Part shown: piece by piece, positions 31,661 to 42,000 of the stretch
How positions within the stretch are numbered: position 1 is the stretch's first letter
How the letters are laid out: the number at the start of each line of letters is the position of its first letter
Assembly: GCF_002812205.1 (NCBI RefSeq)
Contig: NZ_NPEA01000003.1
Coordinates: 372,001 to 436,000, forward strand
Direction: 5' to 3'
DNA: 64,000 nt
Origin: Leptospira neocaledonica
GTDB lineage: Bacteria > Spirochaetota > Leptospiria > Leptospirales > Leptospiraceae
Made by a program: the position numbers and the translations under genes
The notes under the pieces: model-generated
Seen by the model: only the letters and a program-made list of their open reading frames with translations
The model's database searches: none
Told to the model about the DNA's origin: nothing

Positions 31661-32014
31661 TTAATCAGGCCAGCCAAATCGTTTCCAATCTACGACCTCT
31701 TCTCTAGAAAATTTAATACCTTCGGATTCTAAAAGTTTTTTTTGAAGGATTGCTCTAGGAGTATCTCCCCTATGAGAAATTTTCCCCATACTATTGATAA
31801 CCCTTTGCCAAGGAACCTTTTGTTCTTGGCCTTTTTTTAAGGCATTTAATGCGTAACCTACTGCTCTCGCTGCTCTGGGCTTTCCGATCAAAACCGCAAT
31901 CCTGCCGTAACTTGTTACTTTTCCTTTTGGGACTTTCTTTACGATTTTATAAACTAGTTCGTAAAAATTCTCTGCTTTCAGTTCTATCTTTTTCTTTTTA
32001 GGTTTCGTAGTCAT
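31661..32014 (-). CDS. alkyltransferase-like protein (ATL), MGMT family without catalytic Cys
   Basis: A 117-residue protein with the DNA-binding part of O6-alkylguanine-DNA alkyltransferase: [29 protein letters not shown]. The active motif PCHRV is PWQRV here, so the acceptor cysteine is replaced by Trp. This is the hallmark of ATL proteins, which bind O6-alkylguanine and recruit nucleotide excision repair instead of removing the alkyl group. Its ATG overlaps the kinase stop by 4 bases. Confidence 0.85.
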   Translation of the reverse strand: MTTKPKKKKIELKAENFYELVYKIVKKVPKGKVTSYGRIAVLIGKPRAARAVGYALNALKKGQEQKVPWQRVINSMGKISHRGDTPRAILQKKLLESEGIKFSREEVVDWKRFGWPD

Positions 32015-33825
32015 ACAGCAGGTTTTTCTAAATTTGTCTCTGCGTTTGGCTGAGGAGGTCGGAGTGGCAATTCTACTTTGAATATTGTTTTTCCCGGTGC
32101 CGATTCCACTGTGATCTTGCCTTTATGCTTTTCCACGATTCCTTTTACAATACCAAGGCCGAGACCTGAACCTTCTCCCTGGTCCTTTGTTGTGAAGAAT
32201 GGATCCCAGATCCTATCCTTAATAGAAGAGTCAATTCCTGGGCCGTCGTCTTGTACTTCTATTGTGACCGTATCACCGATTGAATACACTGATAATTCGA
32301 TCGTACCTTGGCCTCGAATCGCTTGGTTCGCATTTTGGATTAAATTAGTCCAGACCTGATTCAGTTCATCAGGATTGCATACTACCTTAGGAATTGTGGA
32401 GAAGTTCTTCTTCACTTCCACTCCGTACTTGAGTTGGTTGTTCATGATTACCAAAGTATTTTCGATACCTTCTATCAGATCCGCGCTAGTAAAAGATTTG
32501 CTTTGGTCTAGGTGAGAATAATATTTTAAAGCCTTTACGATCCTAACTATATTTTTAATGGAATATTTGATATTTTTAATATTTCGATTCGTGTTGGACG
32601 CATGTTTGAGCATCTCGTATCCCGGTTTTGCTCCTTGCGCTAAAATTTCCAAAATATACTTTCTTACTTCCATGATATCGTTTTCGATAATGAAAGAGGC
32701 AACTTCTCCGGCTAGGGAAACTTCGATTCCCATTTCGACCATTTCTTCTTTCAGTTCTCTTTTGATCCGGAATTTGTCCTTAGACTCCATTGCCTGGCTT
32801 TTTTTCCGGTCTCTTAAAATATGAAGAAGTGCGACTTCGAAAGATTTTCTTAATTTTTTGTTTCTTGCGAATCTAACTATTTCGAATACGTTCTTTACAA
32901 TATAATTCATATTCGATTCTAAATTATCTGCGGAACCGTTGATCACTCCGGCCGGGGTATTGATTTCATGAGCGATTCCGGCAACCATGGTTCCTAAAGA
33001 AGCCATTTTTTCAGACATGATTAGCTGGGATTGTGCACTCTCGAGTTCCTGAGTCCTATGTCGTACTTTTTCTTCGAGAGTTTCGGTAAGCTCTATTAGT
33101 CTTTCGTAAAAAATGGAATTGGAAAGTGACATCACAGAAACGGATCGCATTTCATTCAGTTTTTCTAGTTCGGAAGCATTGTACCTTCTTCCATCATTCT
33201 TAGGCCCTAGAACCAGCATCCCTAAGAGACTTTTGTTTAAGATAAAAGGAACGAGAAGATCTGCCTTTGTTTTTGCAGCGAAAGAAAGTGCATGTTCTTT
33301 TATCTGCTGCAGTTTTACGTTATCTACAAATTCTTCAGAATAAAAAATTTTGTCGTGCTCGGTGATCCATAAAAGAAAAGGATCAAAGATATAAAAATGA
33401 TCTTCTCCTGTTTCTCTGGGATAGGGCGAAAATTTTCCTAAATCCTCTCTCCATAAGTAAATTTTGGCTCTGCTCGCATTTATGATACTTGGGAGAAATT
33501 TAAGGATTTTATCGCATACACTTTCCGTGATGTTGGTTGCAATTAGATCACTTTTGAATTTATCTAACGAAGAAAGGTATTTTACATATTCTTGGTCCGT
33601 CAGTTTGGAAAGTGCGGATGATAAGTTCCATGCCGGGCCAAACTCATTGAACCAGATCCAAACAAAAACGGCGGCCAGAGTCGTAAAAGGCAAACTGATG
33701 AGAAGTACGACTGTACGATCCGGATCCAAGGATCTGAAATCCAAACCGAATATAAGCGCCGATTGCAGAAGGAATGCGGCTAAAACAAGACCGAATATTG
33801 GTCCGAATTTGCGTATGATTTTCAT
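32011..33825 (-). CDS. membrane histidine kinase with GAF domain
   Basis: A 604-residue sensor kinase. Two transmembrane helices lie at about residues 8-28 and 37-58, with almost nothing between them. A GAF-type domain is at about 95-240. The dimerisation helix carries the phosphate-accepting H286 in [14 protein letters not shown], with a long helical insert of about 130 residues before the ATPase domain. The N, G1 and G2 boxes are [19 protein letters not shown] and GSGLGLGI. No receiver or response regulator gene is adjacent. It overlaps the ATL gene by 4 bases. Confidence 0.88.
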   Translation of the reverse strand: MKIIRKFGPIFGLVLAAFLLQSALIFGLDFRSLDPDRTVVLLISLPFTTLAAVFVWIWFNEFGPAWNLSSALSKLTDQEYVKYLSSLDKFKSDLIATNITESVCDKILKFLPSIINASRAKIYLWREDLGKFSPYPRETGEDHFYIFDPFLLWITEHDKIFYSEEFVDNVKLQQIKEHALSFAAKTKADLLVPFILNKSLLGMLVLGPKNDGRRYNASELEKLNEMRSVSVMSLSNSIFYERLIELTETLEEKVRHRTQELESAQSQLIMSEKMASLGTMVAGIAHEINTPAGVINGSADNLESNMNYIVKNVFEIVRFARNKKLRKSFEVALLHILRDRKKSQAMESKDKFRIKRELKEEMVEMGIEVSLAGEVASFIIENDIMEVRKYILEILAQGAKPGYEMLKHASNTNRNIKNIKYSIKNIVRIVKALKYYSHLDQSKSFTSADLIEGIENTLVIMNNQLKYGVEVKKNFSTIPKVVCNPDELNQVWTNLIQNANQAIRGQGTIELSVYSIGDTVTIEVQDDGPGIDSSIKDRIWDPFFTTKDQGEGSGLGLGIVKGIVEKHKGKITVESAPGKTIFKVELPLRPPQPNAETNLEKPAV

Positions 33826-33852
33826 CGCGTGCCTGTAAAATTAGGCTTAAGA

Positions 33853-34821
33853 ATGTCTAGTTCCACAATTCCAGTAAAGGAGTTTTTTACGATAGCAAGG
33901 GTCTTCGGAGCCTTCTATGATTTGTATTCTCCAGAAAGAGGAAGAGTCAGAGCCGTACTTAGAGGAAGGCTCAGAAATATCGCAGCAAAAGAAAGACATC
34001 CCTTTGTTGTAGGCGACAGGGTTTGTGCAATGGAATCGGGCGGAGAATGGGCCATCGAAGAAAGATTGTCCCGTAATAACGAACTTTTGCGTAAAAGTAA
34101 AGAGGGAGATGCACAGGTACTCTGTGCGAATGTGGACCAAATTGCAGTCCTCGCTTCTTTAAAAGATCCTGAAACCAAAGACGGATTTTTGGATCGTTGT
34201 TTGGCGGCCGCTTACTTATCCCAGGTCCCTCCCCTAATCATATTCACAAAATCCGATTTAGTAGATCAAGAAACTGCGATTAAACGCTCATCTGTTTACA
34301 AAGATTTAGGCTACGAGATAATTATCGTCTCTTGTCAGACCGGCCAAGGTCTAGAGGAACTCTGCTCTAAGTTTTCTTCCAAAACCACCTACTTGGTCGG
34401 AAATTCCGGAGTTGGAAAATCTAGCTTAGTAAACGTCTTATCCGATAGGGAATTGCAAAAAACTTCTCAAGTCAGTCTTTCCACTAAGAAGGGTAAACAT
34501 ACGACTACAAACTCCAACTTCCTGGTCCTGGAAGATAATATCGTGTTAATCGATTCTCCAGGTATCAAAGAATGGGGGATCTTACATTTGTCCAAAGGTG
34601 AAATCTTGGAAAGTTACCCGGAATTGAGAAAGTATAAAGAGGACTGTGATATTTCCGACTGTTGTGACGCTGGCCCCGGATGCAAAATGTTGTTTTCTAT
34701 GGGAGAAGCGACCGATATAAGTATGGAAAGAAGAAAGAGCTTGGAATCTATGCTTGCAAGCTTGGAAAACCCGTTTAGAATCACACGTAGAGATCACTTA
34801 AAGAATGAAAGTAAATCCTAA
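33853..34821 (+). CDS. rsgA: ribosome small-subunit GTPase RsgA
   Basis: A 322-residue circularly permuted GTPase that matures the 30S subunit. The OB fold is at the N-terminus. G4 reads FTKSDL, G5 SCQTGQG, G1 [12 protein letters not shown] and G3 DSPGIKEWG. The C-terminal zinc knuckle is [14 protein letters not shown] prefer ATG 33853 (TAGG 7 bases upstream) over the GTG at 33829. It is divergent from the histidine kinase and overlaps the next gene by 17 bases. Confidence 0.9.
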   Translation: MSSSTIPVKEFFTIARVFGAFYDLYSPERGRVRAVLRGRLRNIAAKERHPFVVGDRVCAMESGGEWAIEERLSRNNELLRKSKEGDAQVLCANVDQIAVLASLKDPETKDGFLDRCLAAAYLSQVPPLIIFTKSDLVDQETAIKRSSVYKDLGYEIIIVSCQTGQGLEELCSKFSSKTTYLVGNSGVGKSSLVNVLSDRELQKTSQVSLSTKKGKHTTTNSNFLVLEDNIVLIDSPGIKEWGILHLSKGEILESYPELRKYKEDCDISDCCDAGPGCKMLFSMGEATDISMERRKSLESMLASLENPFRITRRDHLKNESKS

Positions 34822-36118
34822 ATCGATAGAATATAACTCGATTGAAGAGGTTTTAAACTTCGTACGAGATTATAATGCCGGGAATATGTTACGTTTCCTA
34901 AATGCGATCGAGGACAATAGCGGCAATATTCTAGTAAAGGAAGAAGTACAGGTAAAAGAATCTGCTCTTACTCGACTGAAAGAAATTAAGGGTCAGTACA
35001 ATCCCGAATTTAAGATAAAATTAACCAAAGAATTGAGCGGCCAGATCCAAGACAAGCTCGCTGAGAAGATCGTTCTTCAACTCAAGCAAACGGATAAGAA
35101 ATTCTTAAAGTTCATGTACGAAGAGAACAAATTCAACTTTAAGGGAATCATCCGAAACGGTCTCAATAATAGAAAACATCTTCTTTCACTTTTTAAAGTG
35201 TACGAAAAGAATCCTCACTTTTTCAAACATATCTGTGAATTGGGGCTATTATCTTTGGGAATTGTTCTGATCCCTGATGCACTAAAATACAAAATGTTAC
35301 GTCGGTATTCTTTTCTGGGCGGGATCTTTATGGACATCGCTCGGGTAACCGGAGACCAGTGGAACAGGCCATTTCCTGATGATACTGAAAAGACTAGAAT
35401 TGCAAAACAATGTGCCAACTTCATGCAGAAGCTGGATCTCCCCGAATTTGTATGTTCTGCTGCTTCAAACCATGTCCCTCTAGGACTTCAAGATAACGTA
35501 GAAGTGGTCGCAGCAGGACCCAAAAAATCGGATCGTGAAAATCCGGATGAAACATTCTTCGCTGAGCTAATGGTGGATGATGGAGAAAGTGATTCTACAC
35601 CGGATGACGAAGAAGACGCAGGACTTCCCGATAAATCGGAAGACGTGTTACGTGAACTTCTTACGGATTCTTTAAAGATAGCTAGATATATTCATACTGT
35701 TAGCTCCTTCACGCATGATAAAGAATATGTAATGGAAGAATTGGTATATTTTTTAGCTTATAATACTTCCAGAGGTTACTTCAACGAAGTCCTTGCCAAT
35801 CCTTTGGTAAACTTATTCAAACAATTTGAAGAAAATGTAAAACGTATGCGTAAGTTAGCGGAGGTAGAGATGCAATGTCTTCATCCTCCGGCAGCTTGGG
35901 CGTATCCAAAACCTAAGGCGAGTCAGGTATTATGTAAGAATAAGGTCTGGGATTGTCCGAATATAGTGCAAGGCTGGGACATTCACGTTATCTCTTCTCA
36001 AGAGGCATTTGGTTGGGTAGGCTCCAGTCTAAGTGCAGATCATTATCCGAAGTGTAAACTGGAAGAGGAATTGGATTCTTTACCTGAAATAGAGCCTAAA
36101 AAGGCAGAGAAAAAATAG
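34805..36118 (+). CDS. Leptospira-type protein of unknown function, weakly HD-like
   Basis: A 437-residue soluble protein. The first half is helical ([20 protein letters not shown] to [15 protein letters not shown]). The middle piece [29 protein letters not shown], followed by an SNHVPLGLQ segment, has the spacing of an HD-GYP or HDOD helical core without clear HD residues. An acidic linker (about 230-275) precedes a C-terminal domain with scattered Cys ([18 protein letters not shown]). The start overlaps rsgA. I do not recognise a named family; the HD link is a guess. Confidence 0.6.
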   Translation: MKVNPKSIEYNSIEEVLNFVRDYNAGNMLRFLNAIEDNSGNILVKEEVQVKESALTRLKEIKGQYNPEFKIKLTKELSGQIQDKLAEKIVLQLKQTDKKFLKFMYEENKFNFKGIIRNGLNNRKHLLSLFKVYEKNPHFFKHICELGLLSLGIVLIPDALKYKMLRRYSFLGGIFMDIARVTGDQWNRPFPDDTEKTRIAKQCANFMQKLDLPEFVCSAASNHVPLGLQDNVEVVAAGPKKSDRENPDETFFAELMVDDGESDSTPDDEEDAGLPDKSEDVLRELLTDSLKIARYIHTVSSFTHDKEYVMEELVYFLAYNTSRGYFNEVLANPLVNLFKQFEENVKRMRKLAEVEMQCLHPPAAWAYPKPKASQVLCKNKVWDCPNIVQGWDIHVISSQEAFGWVGSSLSADHYPKCKLEEELDSLPEIEPKKAEKK

Positions 36119-36135
36119 AATTCGTTCGCGAATTG

Positions 36136-36157
36136 CTAACCCTTAAGGGTTAGTTTT
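36136..36157 (+). terminator. rho-independent terminator after the 437-aa gene
   Basis: A perfect stem CTAACCC/GGGTTAG with loop TTAA is followed by TTTT. A second stem just upstream pairs AATTCG with CGAATT around a TTCG loop at 36119-36134. It separates the rsgA transcript from the FecR lipoprotein gene. Confidence 0.75.
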
Positions 36158-36322
36158 CAAGCATTCTAGTAGAATCTGCCAAAGGGACATTTTTAGGAAA
36201 TTTTTTTCCAAACCAAATCTTTTGCTTTTTGTAAAATAGTTTAAACAGAAGTATTGGTAAAAAGTCCTTGTTAGTTTGTTATATCTAGAGGATTCTTAAG
36301 CTTAAAAAGCGGGGGAGAATAT

Positions 36323-37252
36323 ATGTTAAAAAGTAAAAACACCCTAATTCTAATGACTCTACTGGCATCCGGTTATCTGATTGCCTGCAGTCCTAAAACA
36401 AGCAGTGGCCAAGTCAAATCGGAAGCGGTATCTTCTACTGCAAAGATCGTTTGGTTGAACGGAGATGTAAAAGTCCAGTCCGCCGAAGGTGAGAAAAAAG
36501 CCGAATTCGGTCAGACTGTAACTGCTGCAGACACTATCCTTACCGGCAAAAATGGATCCGTTGAGATCATGGTTGCCGAAAGTGGTATCATCAAAGTTTC
36601 CAAAGATACTGAAGTATCTATCGCAGCCTTAGTAGGAGACGAAGGAACTAACGTTAAGGTCAATCTGAACTACGGAAGGATCGTAACTTTGGTTCGTAAG
36701 GAGAATAAAAACTCCGATTTCCGCGTAGTAACTCCTACCGCTCTTGCGGGAGTTCGCGGAACTACCTTCTTAACTTCTGTTGAAAATCCTACAGGTAAAA
36801 AAGTGAACTGTGCAGAAGATCATTGCGATGTTAAATTCGCAGTTCTGGAAGGTTCCGTTGCAGTATCTAAAGTCGGCGAAGAATCGGAAGTCATCTTGGA
36901 AAGAAACAGAGAGATCACTCTGAAGAAGAACCAAAAATTGACCGAAAAACTGATCCTTTCTTTGAGACCTGAGTCAGTTAAAGAACTAAAAGGACTGATC
37001 GTTCTTAAGAAAAACGATGTTCTAGAATACAATAATCTAGTGGATGAGCTGAAAGCGTCCAGCGAAGAACTTCGTATTTTGAGCCAAGCTTCCACAGTGG
37101 AAGAAGTTCGTACCCAATTGCAGAAACGTGAAGCTACTAGAGCCAATGCGGACGAAGTAGCAAGAACTGCTCAGCAAGTGAACGAAACTAAATACGTTCA
37201 ACAAGACGTTCAAAAAGAAAAGTTGAAACTCAACGCGAAAGAAACTTTCTAA
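36323..37252 (+). CDS. FecR-domain lipoprotein
   Basis: A 309-residue lipoprotein, lipobox YLIAC at residues 18-22. Residues 40-180 hold a FecR domain (VWLNGDVKV, GSVEIMVAESGIIKVSKDT, ALAGVRGTTFLT). In most bacteria FecR is part of a sigma/anti-sigma receptor, but no sigma gene or transmembrane segment is here, so it is a free periplasmic form. The C-terminal 100 residues are charged and helical, probably coiled coil. The start has a strong GGGGGAG ribosome site. It is followed by a terminator, then by two more lipoprotein genes. Confidence 0.8.
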   Translation: MLKSKNTLILMTLLASGYLIACSPKTSSGQVKSEAVSSTAKIVWLNGDVKVQSAEGEKKAEFGQTVTAADTILTGKNGSVEIMVAESGIIKVSKDTEVSIAALVGDEGTNVKVNLNYGRIVTLVRKENKNSDFRVVTPTALAGVRGTTFLTSVENPTGKKVNCAEDHCDVKFAVLEGSVAVSKVGEESEVILERNREITLKKNQKLTEKLILSLRPESVKELKGLIVLKKNDVLEYNNLVDELKASSEELRILSQASTVEEVRTQLQKREATRANADEVARTAQQVNETKYVQQDVQKEKLKLNAKETF

Positions 37253-37295
37253 TTTAGTTTCTTCTTCTTTTCCGCTTTTCTAAAATATTATCAGG

Positions 37296-37321
37296 CCCCG
37301 CAATTCAGCGGGGTTTCTCTT
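37296..37321 (+). terminator. rho-independent terminator after the FecR lipoprotein gene
   Basis: A six-pair GC stem, CCCCGC/GCGGGG, with the 6-base loop AATTCA, is followed by TTTCTCTT. It makes the FecR lipoprotein a separate transcript from the downstream PEGA/TPR pair. Confidence 0.75.
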
Positions 37322-37472
37322 CATATGCGCATTCTCGCGTAAATATTTCGTAATTTTCTAATGCTATAAAAGGACCAACCGAGGTCGGATATTTCTTTCT
37401 AAAAAGGCCCTCATTTTTTCCGGAACTAGGAAAAGATTTGCTAAATCAGTCCCTGGGAAATTTTTTTACGGG

Positions 37473-39092
37473 ATGGGGAACAATTCATTTCGTAATCTTA
37501 TTTTATTCTCTCTTATTACGAGTCTTGGGCTTACTTGCTCCTCGGTACAGAAGCTGAATGAACCTTCTAAACTGATACAAGAACCGTATTACAAGTCGAT
37601 AGGTGACTCCGAGAGTGTATTCATTTTTAGGGAATCCGACACTGATTATCGGGTGCGTAAAGCAGGGCATGAGATCCCTATCTTAGCATTCTCTCCAATC
37701 GAATATCCTAAATCGGTGGATAAAAAATTGGCCTCTTACTTTGATCAAGAGATCAGTCTGATTTGGAAAGATATCAAATTTTCGAACGCAAAAATTTCTT
37801 CCGATGTTTGGAAAAACAAAGCCGGGTTAGCTCAGGAGTTAAAATCCAAAGACGTAGATGTTTTGGTTCTGGGTTCAGTAACTGAATCCGAAACAGGTTG
37901 GACTTTCAAATTCGAATTAAAAGATTCCGTAGATTCAAGTTCTTACGGAGATTTCGAACTTTCTTTTAAGCGTCCGGTTTCTACCGAAGAAGTGGGAGCT
38001 TGGAACCAGGCGATCTTCTGGAAATCTTCCGATAGAGTTATTTCTTTAGAATCCAAACAAACCACTGTTCCGGTTTGGGATAGAAAACCTGATCTAACTA
38101 GAATTAAAGAAATCGTAAACTCTTCTATCAAAGGAACCTTAACTGTAAGAGCTTCTTCCGGAGATACTGAGATACTATGGAAAGGTAAGTCTTTAGGAAA
38201 TACTCCATTGACTGAGGTGCCAATCCAAGAAGGTATCCAAGACATCCAAGTAGTCCTAAAAGGAAAAAAACCGATCACAAAGACCATTCAAGTAAGAGCG
38301 GGCAAAAAAAGTTTCTTGTTCCAAGAATGGGAAGAGGATCGTACATTAGGATCTGCTAAAGTAATCACAGTTCCAAACGGACTTTCCGTGTCTTTGGATG
38401 GTTACAAACAAGGAGAAACTCCTTTCTTTCGTAGTAACTTAACTCCAGGAGCCTATCAATTGGAGCTCTTAAAAGAAAGTGCAGATGGTGCTTACGTATA
38501 TTACGAAGGGATTTTGGATGTAAAACCGGATCGTTTGGTAGAATTAGCACTTCCGTATTTCGGATACGGACTATTATCCGAGTTAGAATTCTGGAAACCA
38601 TCCGGAGAATTTGGATTTTCTCCTTTCGGGCCGAATGGTCTGGAATTTGCAAAAAAGAAAAATTTATCCAACGGTTGGAATGGAGTGTATTCTCTTCCGT
38701 TCATTCCGGAAGAATTGGAGATAGAAGGTTACTTCTTACTTCCTGTAGATCATGGAGACGGTACCGTTGCTGTAACATTCCACTTAAATGGACTTTCTCT
38801 AGGAGTTGTAGCAGGAAAGGAGAAGGTTTCCATCTTCCAATTCCCTTCCGATGGGAAAACACTTAGCACATATAAATATCTGGATGTGGACAAGGACATA
38901 GGCCGTCCATTTTCGTTTAAAACGGATTTAAAAAACAAAAAACTGTCCTTATACTTAGGAAGGGATATGGTTTGGCAGGGAGATTTACCTGCGGGAGGAC
39001 TCTGGACTATTTCCGTTTTGACCAGAGGAGAAGAGTTTAGGGAAAAAACTCCCATCAAAGATCTTAAGATTCTCTATAAGGGATACAAGTGA
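37473..39092 (+). CDS. PEGA-domain lipoprotein
   Basis: A 539-residue lipoprotein with lipobox LGLTC at residues 18-22. The central part carries two PEGA-like domains: TLTVRASSGDTEILWKGKSL with LGNTPLTEVPIQEG, and AKVITVPNGLSVSLDGYKQG with GETPFFRSNLTPG. PEGA domains are surface-associated binding modules. The C-terminal 150 residues look like a beta-sandwich. The stop overlaps the start of the TPR lipoprotein (TGATG), so the two are translated together. Confidence 0.75.
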   Translation: MGNNSFRNLILFSLITSLGLTCSSVQKLNEPSKLIQEPYYKSIGDSESVFIFRESDTDYRVRKAGHEIPILAFSPIEYPKSVDKKLASYFDQEISLIWKDIKFSNAKISSDVWKNKAGLAQELKSKDVDVLVLGSVTESETGWTFKFELKDSVDSSSYGDFELSFKRPVSTEEVGAWNQAIFWKSSDRVISLESKQTTVPVWDRKPDLTRIKEIVNSSIKGTLTVRASSGDTEILWKGKSLGNTPLTEVPIQEGIQDIQVVLKGKKPITKTIQVRAGKKSFLFQEWEEDRTLGSAKVITVPNGLSVSLDGYKQGETPFFRSNLTPGAYQLELLKESADGAYVYYEGILDVKPDRLVELALPYFGYGLLSELEFWKPSGEFGFSPFGPNGLEFAKKKNLSNGWNGVYSLPFIPEELEIEGYFLLPVDHGDGTVAVTFHLNGLSLGVVAGKEKVSIFQFPSDGKTLSTYKYLDVDKDIGRPFSFKTDLKNKKLSLYLGRDMVWQGDLPAGGLWTISVLTRGEEFREKTPIKDLKILYKGYK

Positions 39093-42000
39093 TGAATCGT
39101 ATACTTTCTCGTTTTATAATATTATCCGTCGTTTCAGTCTTTGCGATACATTGTGTTTCTAAAGATTTTAGAAAATCGAATTCCCAAGATGCGATTTTGG
39201 AAAAAGATATTATCGCAGCTCAAAAATTAAAACAAGCTTCCAAATTGATCAACGAAGGGAACTCGGCCTTCCAAAAAGGAAAATTCGAACTTTCTCTTTC
39301 TAAAGGTAGAGAAGCAGTAAAAGCATATCCTACTGCAGAAGGTTATTATCTGATCGGATCTTCCGAATATCGGTTGGGAAAAACAGAGGATTCTTTGAAT
39401 TCTTTAAAAAAAGGTACAGAGTTAGATCCTGAGAATGAGCAAATTCTTTTAACTCTCGGGATCTTATACACTTCGCAAGGTGCTAATAAAGATGCATTAG
39501 AAGTTTACTCCAAATTGGAAAAACTTCCTAAGGTAGATGGAAGCGCTTATACATTTAAAAAAGCAGTATTACTGAAAACGATCGGAAAATACGACGAGGC
39601 ATATTCCGCTCTCAAGTCCATTCCGGAAGATAAGTTCAAATTTAAGGCCCAGCTGTACATGCAACTGGGAGATACCGCTGTTCAGGTAAAGGATTACGAA
39701 GCAGCAGAAGTTTACTTTGAAAAGGCTAGAACTGCGGATCCGGATCTTGCATCTGCGAAACAGTCGGCTTCTGCGACTAAGGTGGCTGGTTTATTAGAAA
39801 AAGGAAATGCAGCTCTAAAGGTTAAAAATTACAGAGAAGCAGTCCAATTTTTTACTTCTGCTACTCAATTAGATCCTAAGAACCCTTCTCCATTTGTGTT
39901 TTTAGGAAATGCAAAAATACTTTCTAACGATACAGACGGTGCTGTAAAAGCATTTGAAACTTCCCTCAAACTAAAGGCAGACTATTTAGAGGCATATTCC
40001 GGTCTGGCATCGGCGTATAGTAAATCAGGGAATAACCCAAAGGCGATTTCTGTTTTAGAAAAGGCCATTCCATTCTTCCCTAAAAACGCGACTATCTACA
40101 ACCAAATCGGTTTGAACCAAAAGTCTTTGGGCGAAAATGCAAAGGCAATGGTATCTTTTAGTAAGGCTCGCGAGCTGGATCCGAATTATAAGGAACCTGT
40201 CTTGAACCTTGTGTATCTTCTTGCTTCCGAACATAGATACAAAACCGCTAAAAATGAATTAGATAGTTTAAAGTCGGACGATGAAACGAAGAAAGTTGCA
40301 GCATTCTTAGAGTCTTCAGAGCTAATCCATGAAGGAGATTTACGTCTTCGTAAAGGAGACACAAAGTCTGCAAAAACTTATTTCGATCGTGCAAAGGCGA
40401 AAGACCAAGATGATCCTGGAGTTTATACTGCATATGGTCGTTTATATCAGATCAGTGGAGATCCAAAACTTTCGGAGCAAAATTATCTAAAAGCTCTCAG
40501 CCTTCAAAAAGGAAATCTTCCTGCACTCCAAGGTTTGATCCGTCTTTATTCTGCTCAGAAAAACCAATCTAAAGTTGCTCAGTACACAAAAGAATTAGAG
40601 GCAATCACGGGAAATGACCCTCTCTCAGGGATCGTATTAGCTAGAACATACGAAGACAAAAAAGAATTCGATAAAGCAGAAAATACTTATAAAAATTTAA
40701 TGAAGAAGTACCCGGACAATGAATCCATTCAATTCCGATTGGCATTTCTTTATTATAAGATTGCTTTAGAAGAAAACGAAAAAGCAAATTATGATTCTGC
40801 AAGTTCTTGGTTGGCAAAGGCAGAAAAATTAACTAAAGATTTGCCTGAGATTGCGGAAGCAAAACAAACCATAGACCAGAACAGAAAATTCTCTGAAGTA
40901 ATTCCAACTATCCAAAAGGCAAATCGTCTTTTCGATAATAAGTCTTACGAAAAAGCAATTCCGCTTTACCAATCTGCTTACGATAAAACAAAAAAACTTA
41001 CTTTGTATATTAAGGTAGCTGAATGTTATCTTGCGATGGGGATGGAAGAGAAAGGAATTTCACTTTTAGAAAATTCCCCTGATGCATCTAAAAATCTTGC
41101 GGCCCAAGAAGCAATTTACGCCTTCTTACTTAGAAAGGGAGAAGTGGATAATGCTGAGAAAGGTTTCCAAAAGATTTTAGAAAAAAAACAGGATTCTTAC
41201 TATAGCCACTACCAACTTGGAATCATTGGTTTACAAAAGAAAAACTTTGATGTTGCAATCGAGTCGTTCAATCGTTCGTGGTTACTAAATCCTGAATTTA
41301 CAGCTTCTAGGATCGGTAAAGGGATCGCATATTATAATCAGAATAAGAGCAAAGAAGCCAAAGAAGAATTCGAAAGCGCCATGAAGGCGGACTCTGAAAA
41401 CGAATTAGCTCCTTATAATATTGGGATTGTTCTTTTTAACGATAATCTTCTGGAGCAATCTGTAGAAATATTTAAGGAAATTATTAAAAAAAATCCCGAC
41501 TTCCCAGACGCACATTTCCAACTTTCTTATATCTACTTCAAAAAAGGGGATTTGGAAGCTGCCGATGCGGAAATCGTAAAAGCATTAGAACTTGAAAGGG
41601 ATGAGAAGTTTCTACATGCGCGTATTAGAATTCTTTCGGAATTAAAAACCAAAAATCCTGCGAATGCTGAATACAAAAAGTTGGCTATAGAATTAGGAAG
41701 AGAACTCGCAGAAAAATTCCCGAATTCTCCATATTCCAGCCAAGCAGAAAGATTGGTCCTTTCCGATTCTGATACCCCGGTAATCTTACAACCGTTCCCG
41801 AATCGTGGATCTTTAATTGGCGTTCCAGTGATCATTAACGATCTATTATTGGTAAATTACGGAACTTCTATCGAGGCGCTAGATAAGAATAGGGCGATTC
41901 GACTTTGGAGGATCACAAGTACTAAACCTTTCCGTAATGTTCTCGCGGATCGCAGAGTGTACGCTTTTACGGATAGAAGTTTAGAAGTTAGAGACCAAAA

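Noticed and set aside
32078..32359. plus-strand frames inside the histidine kinase gene
   Set aside because: They are opposite-strand shadows of the well-supported kinase, with no start signals.
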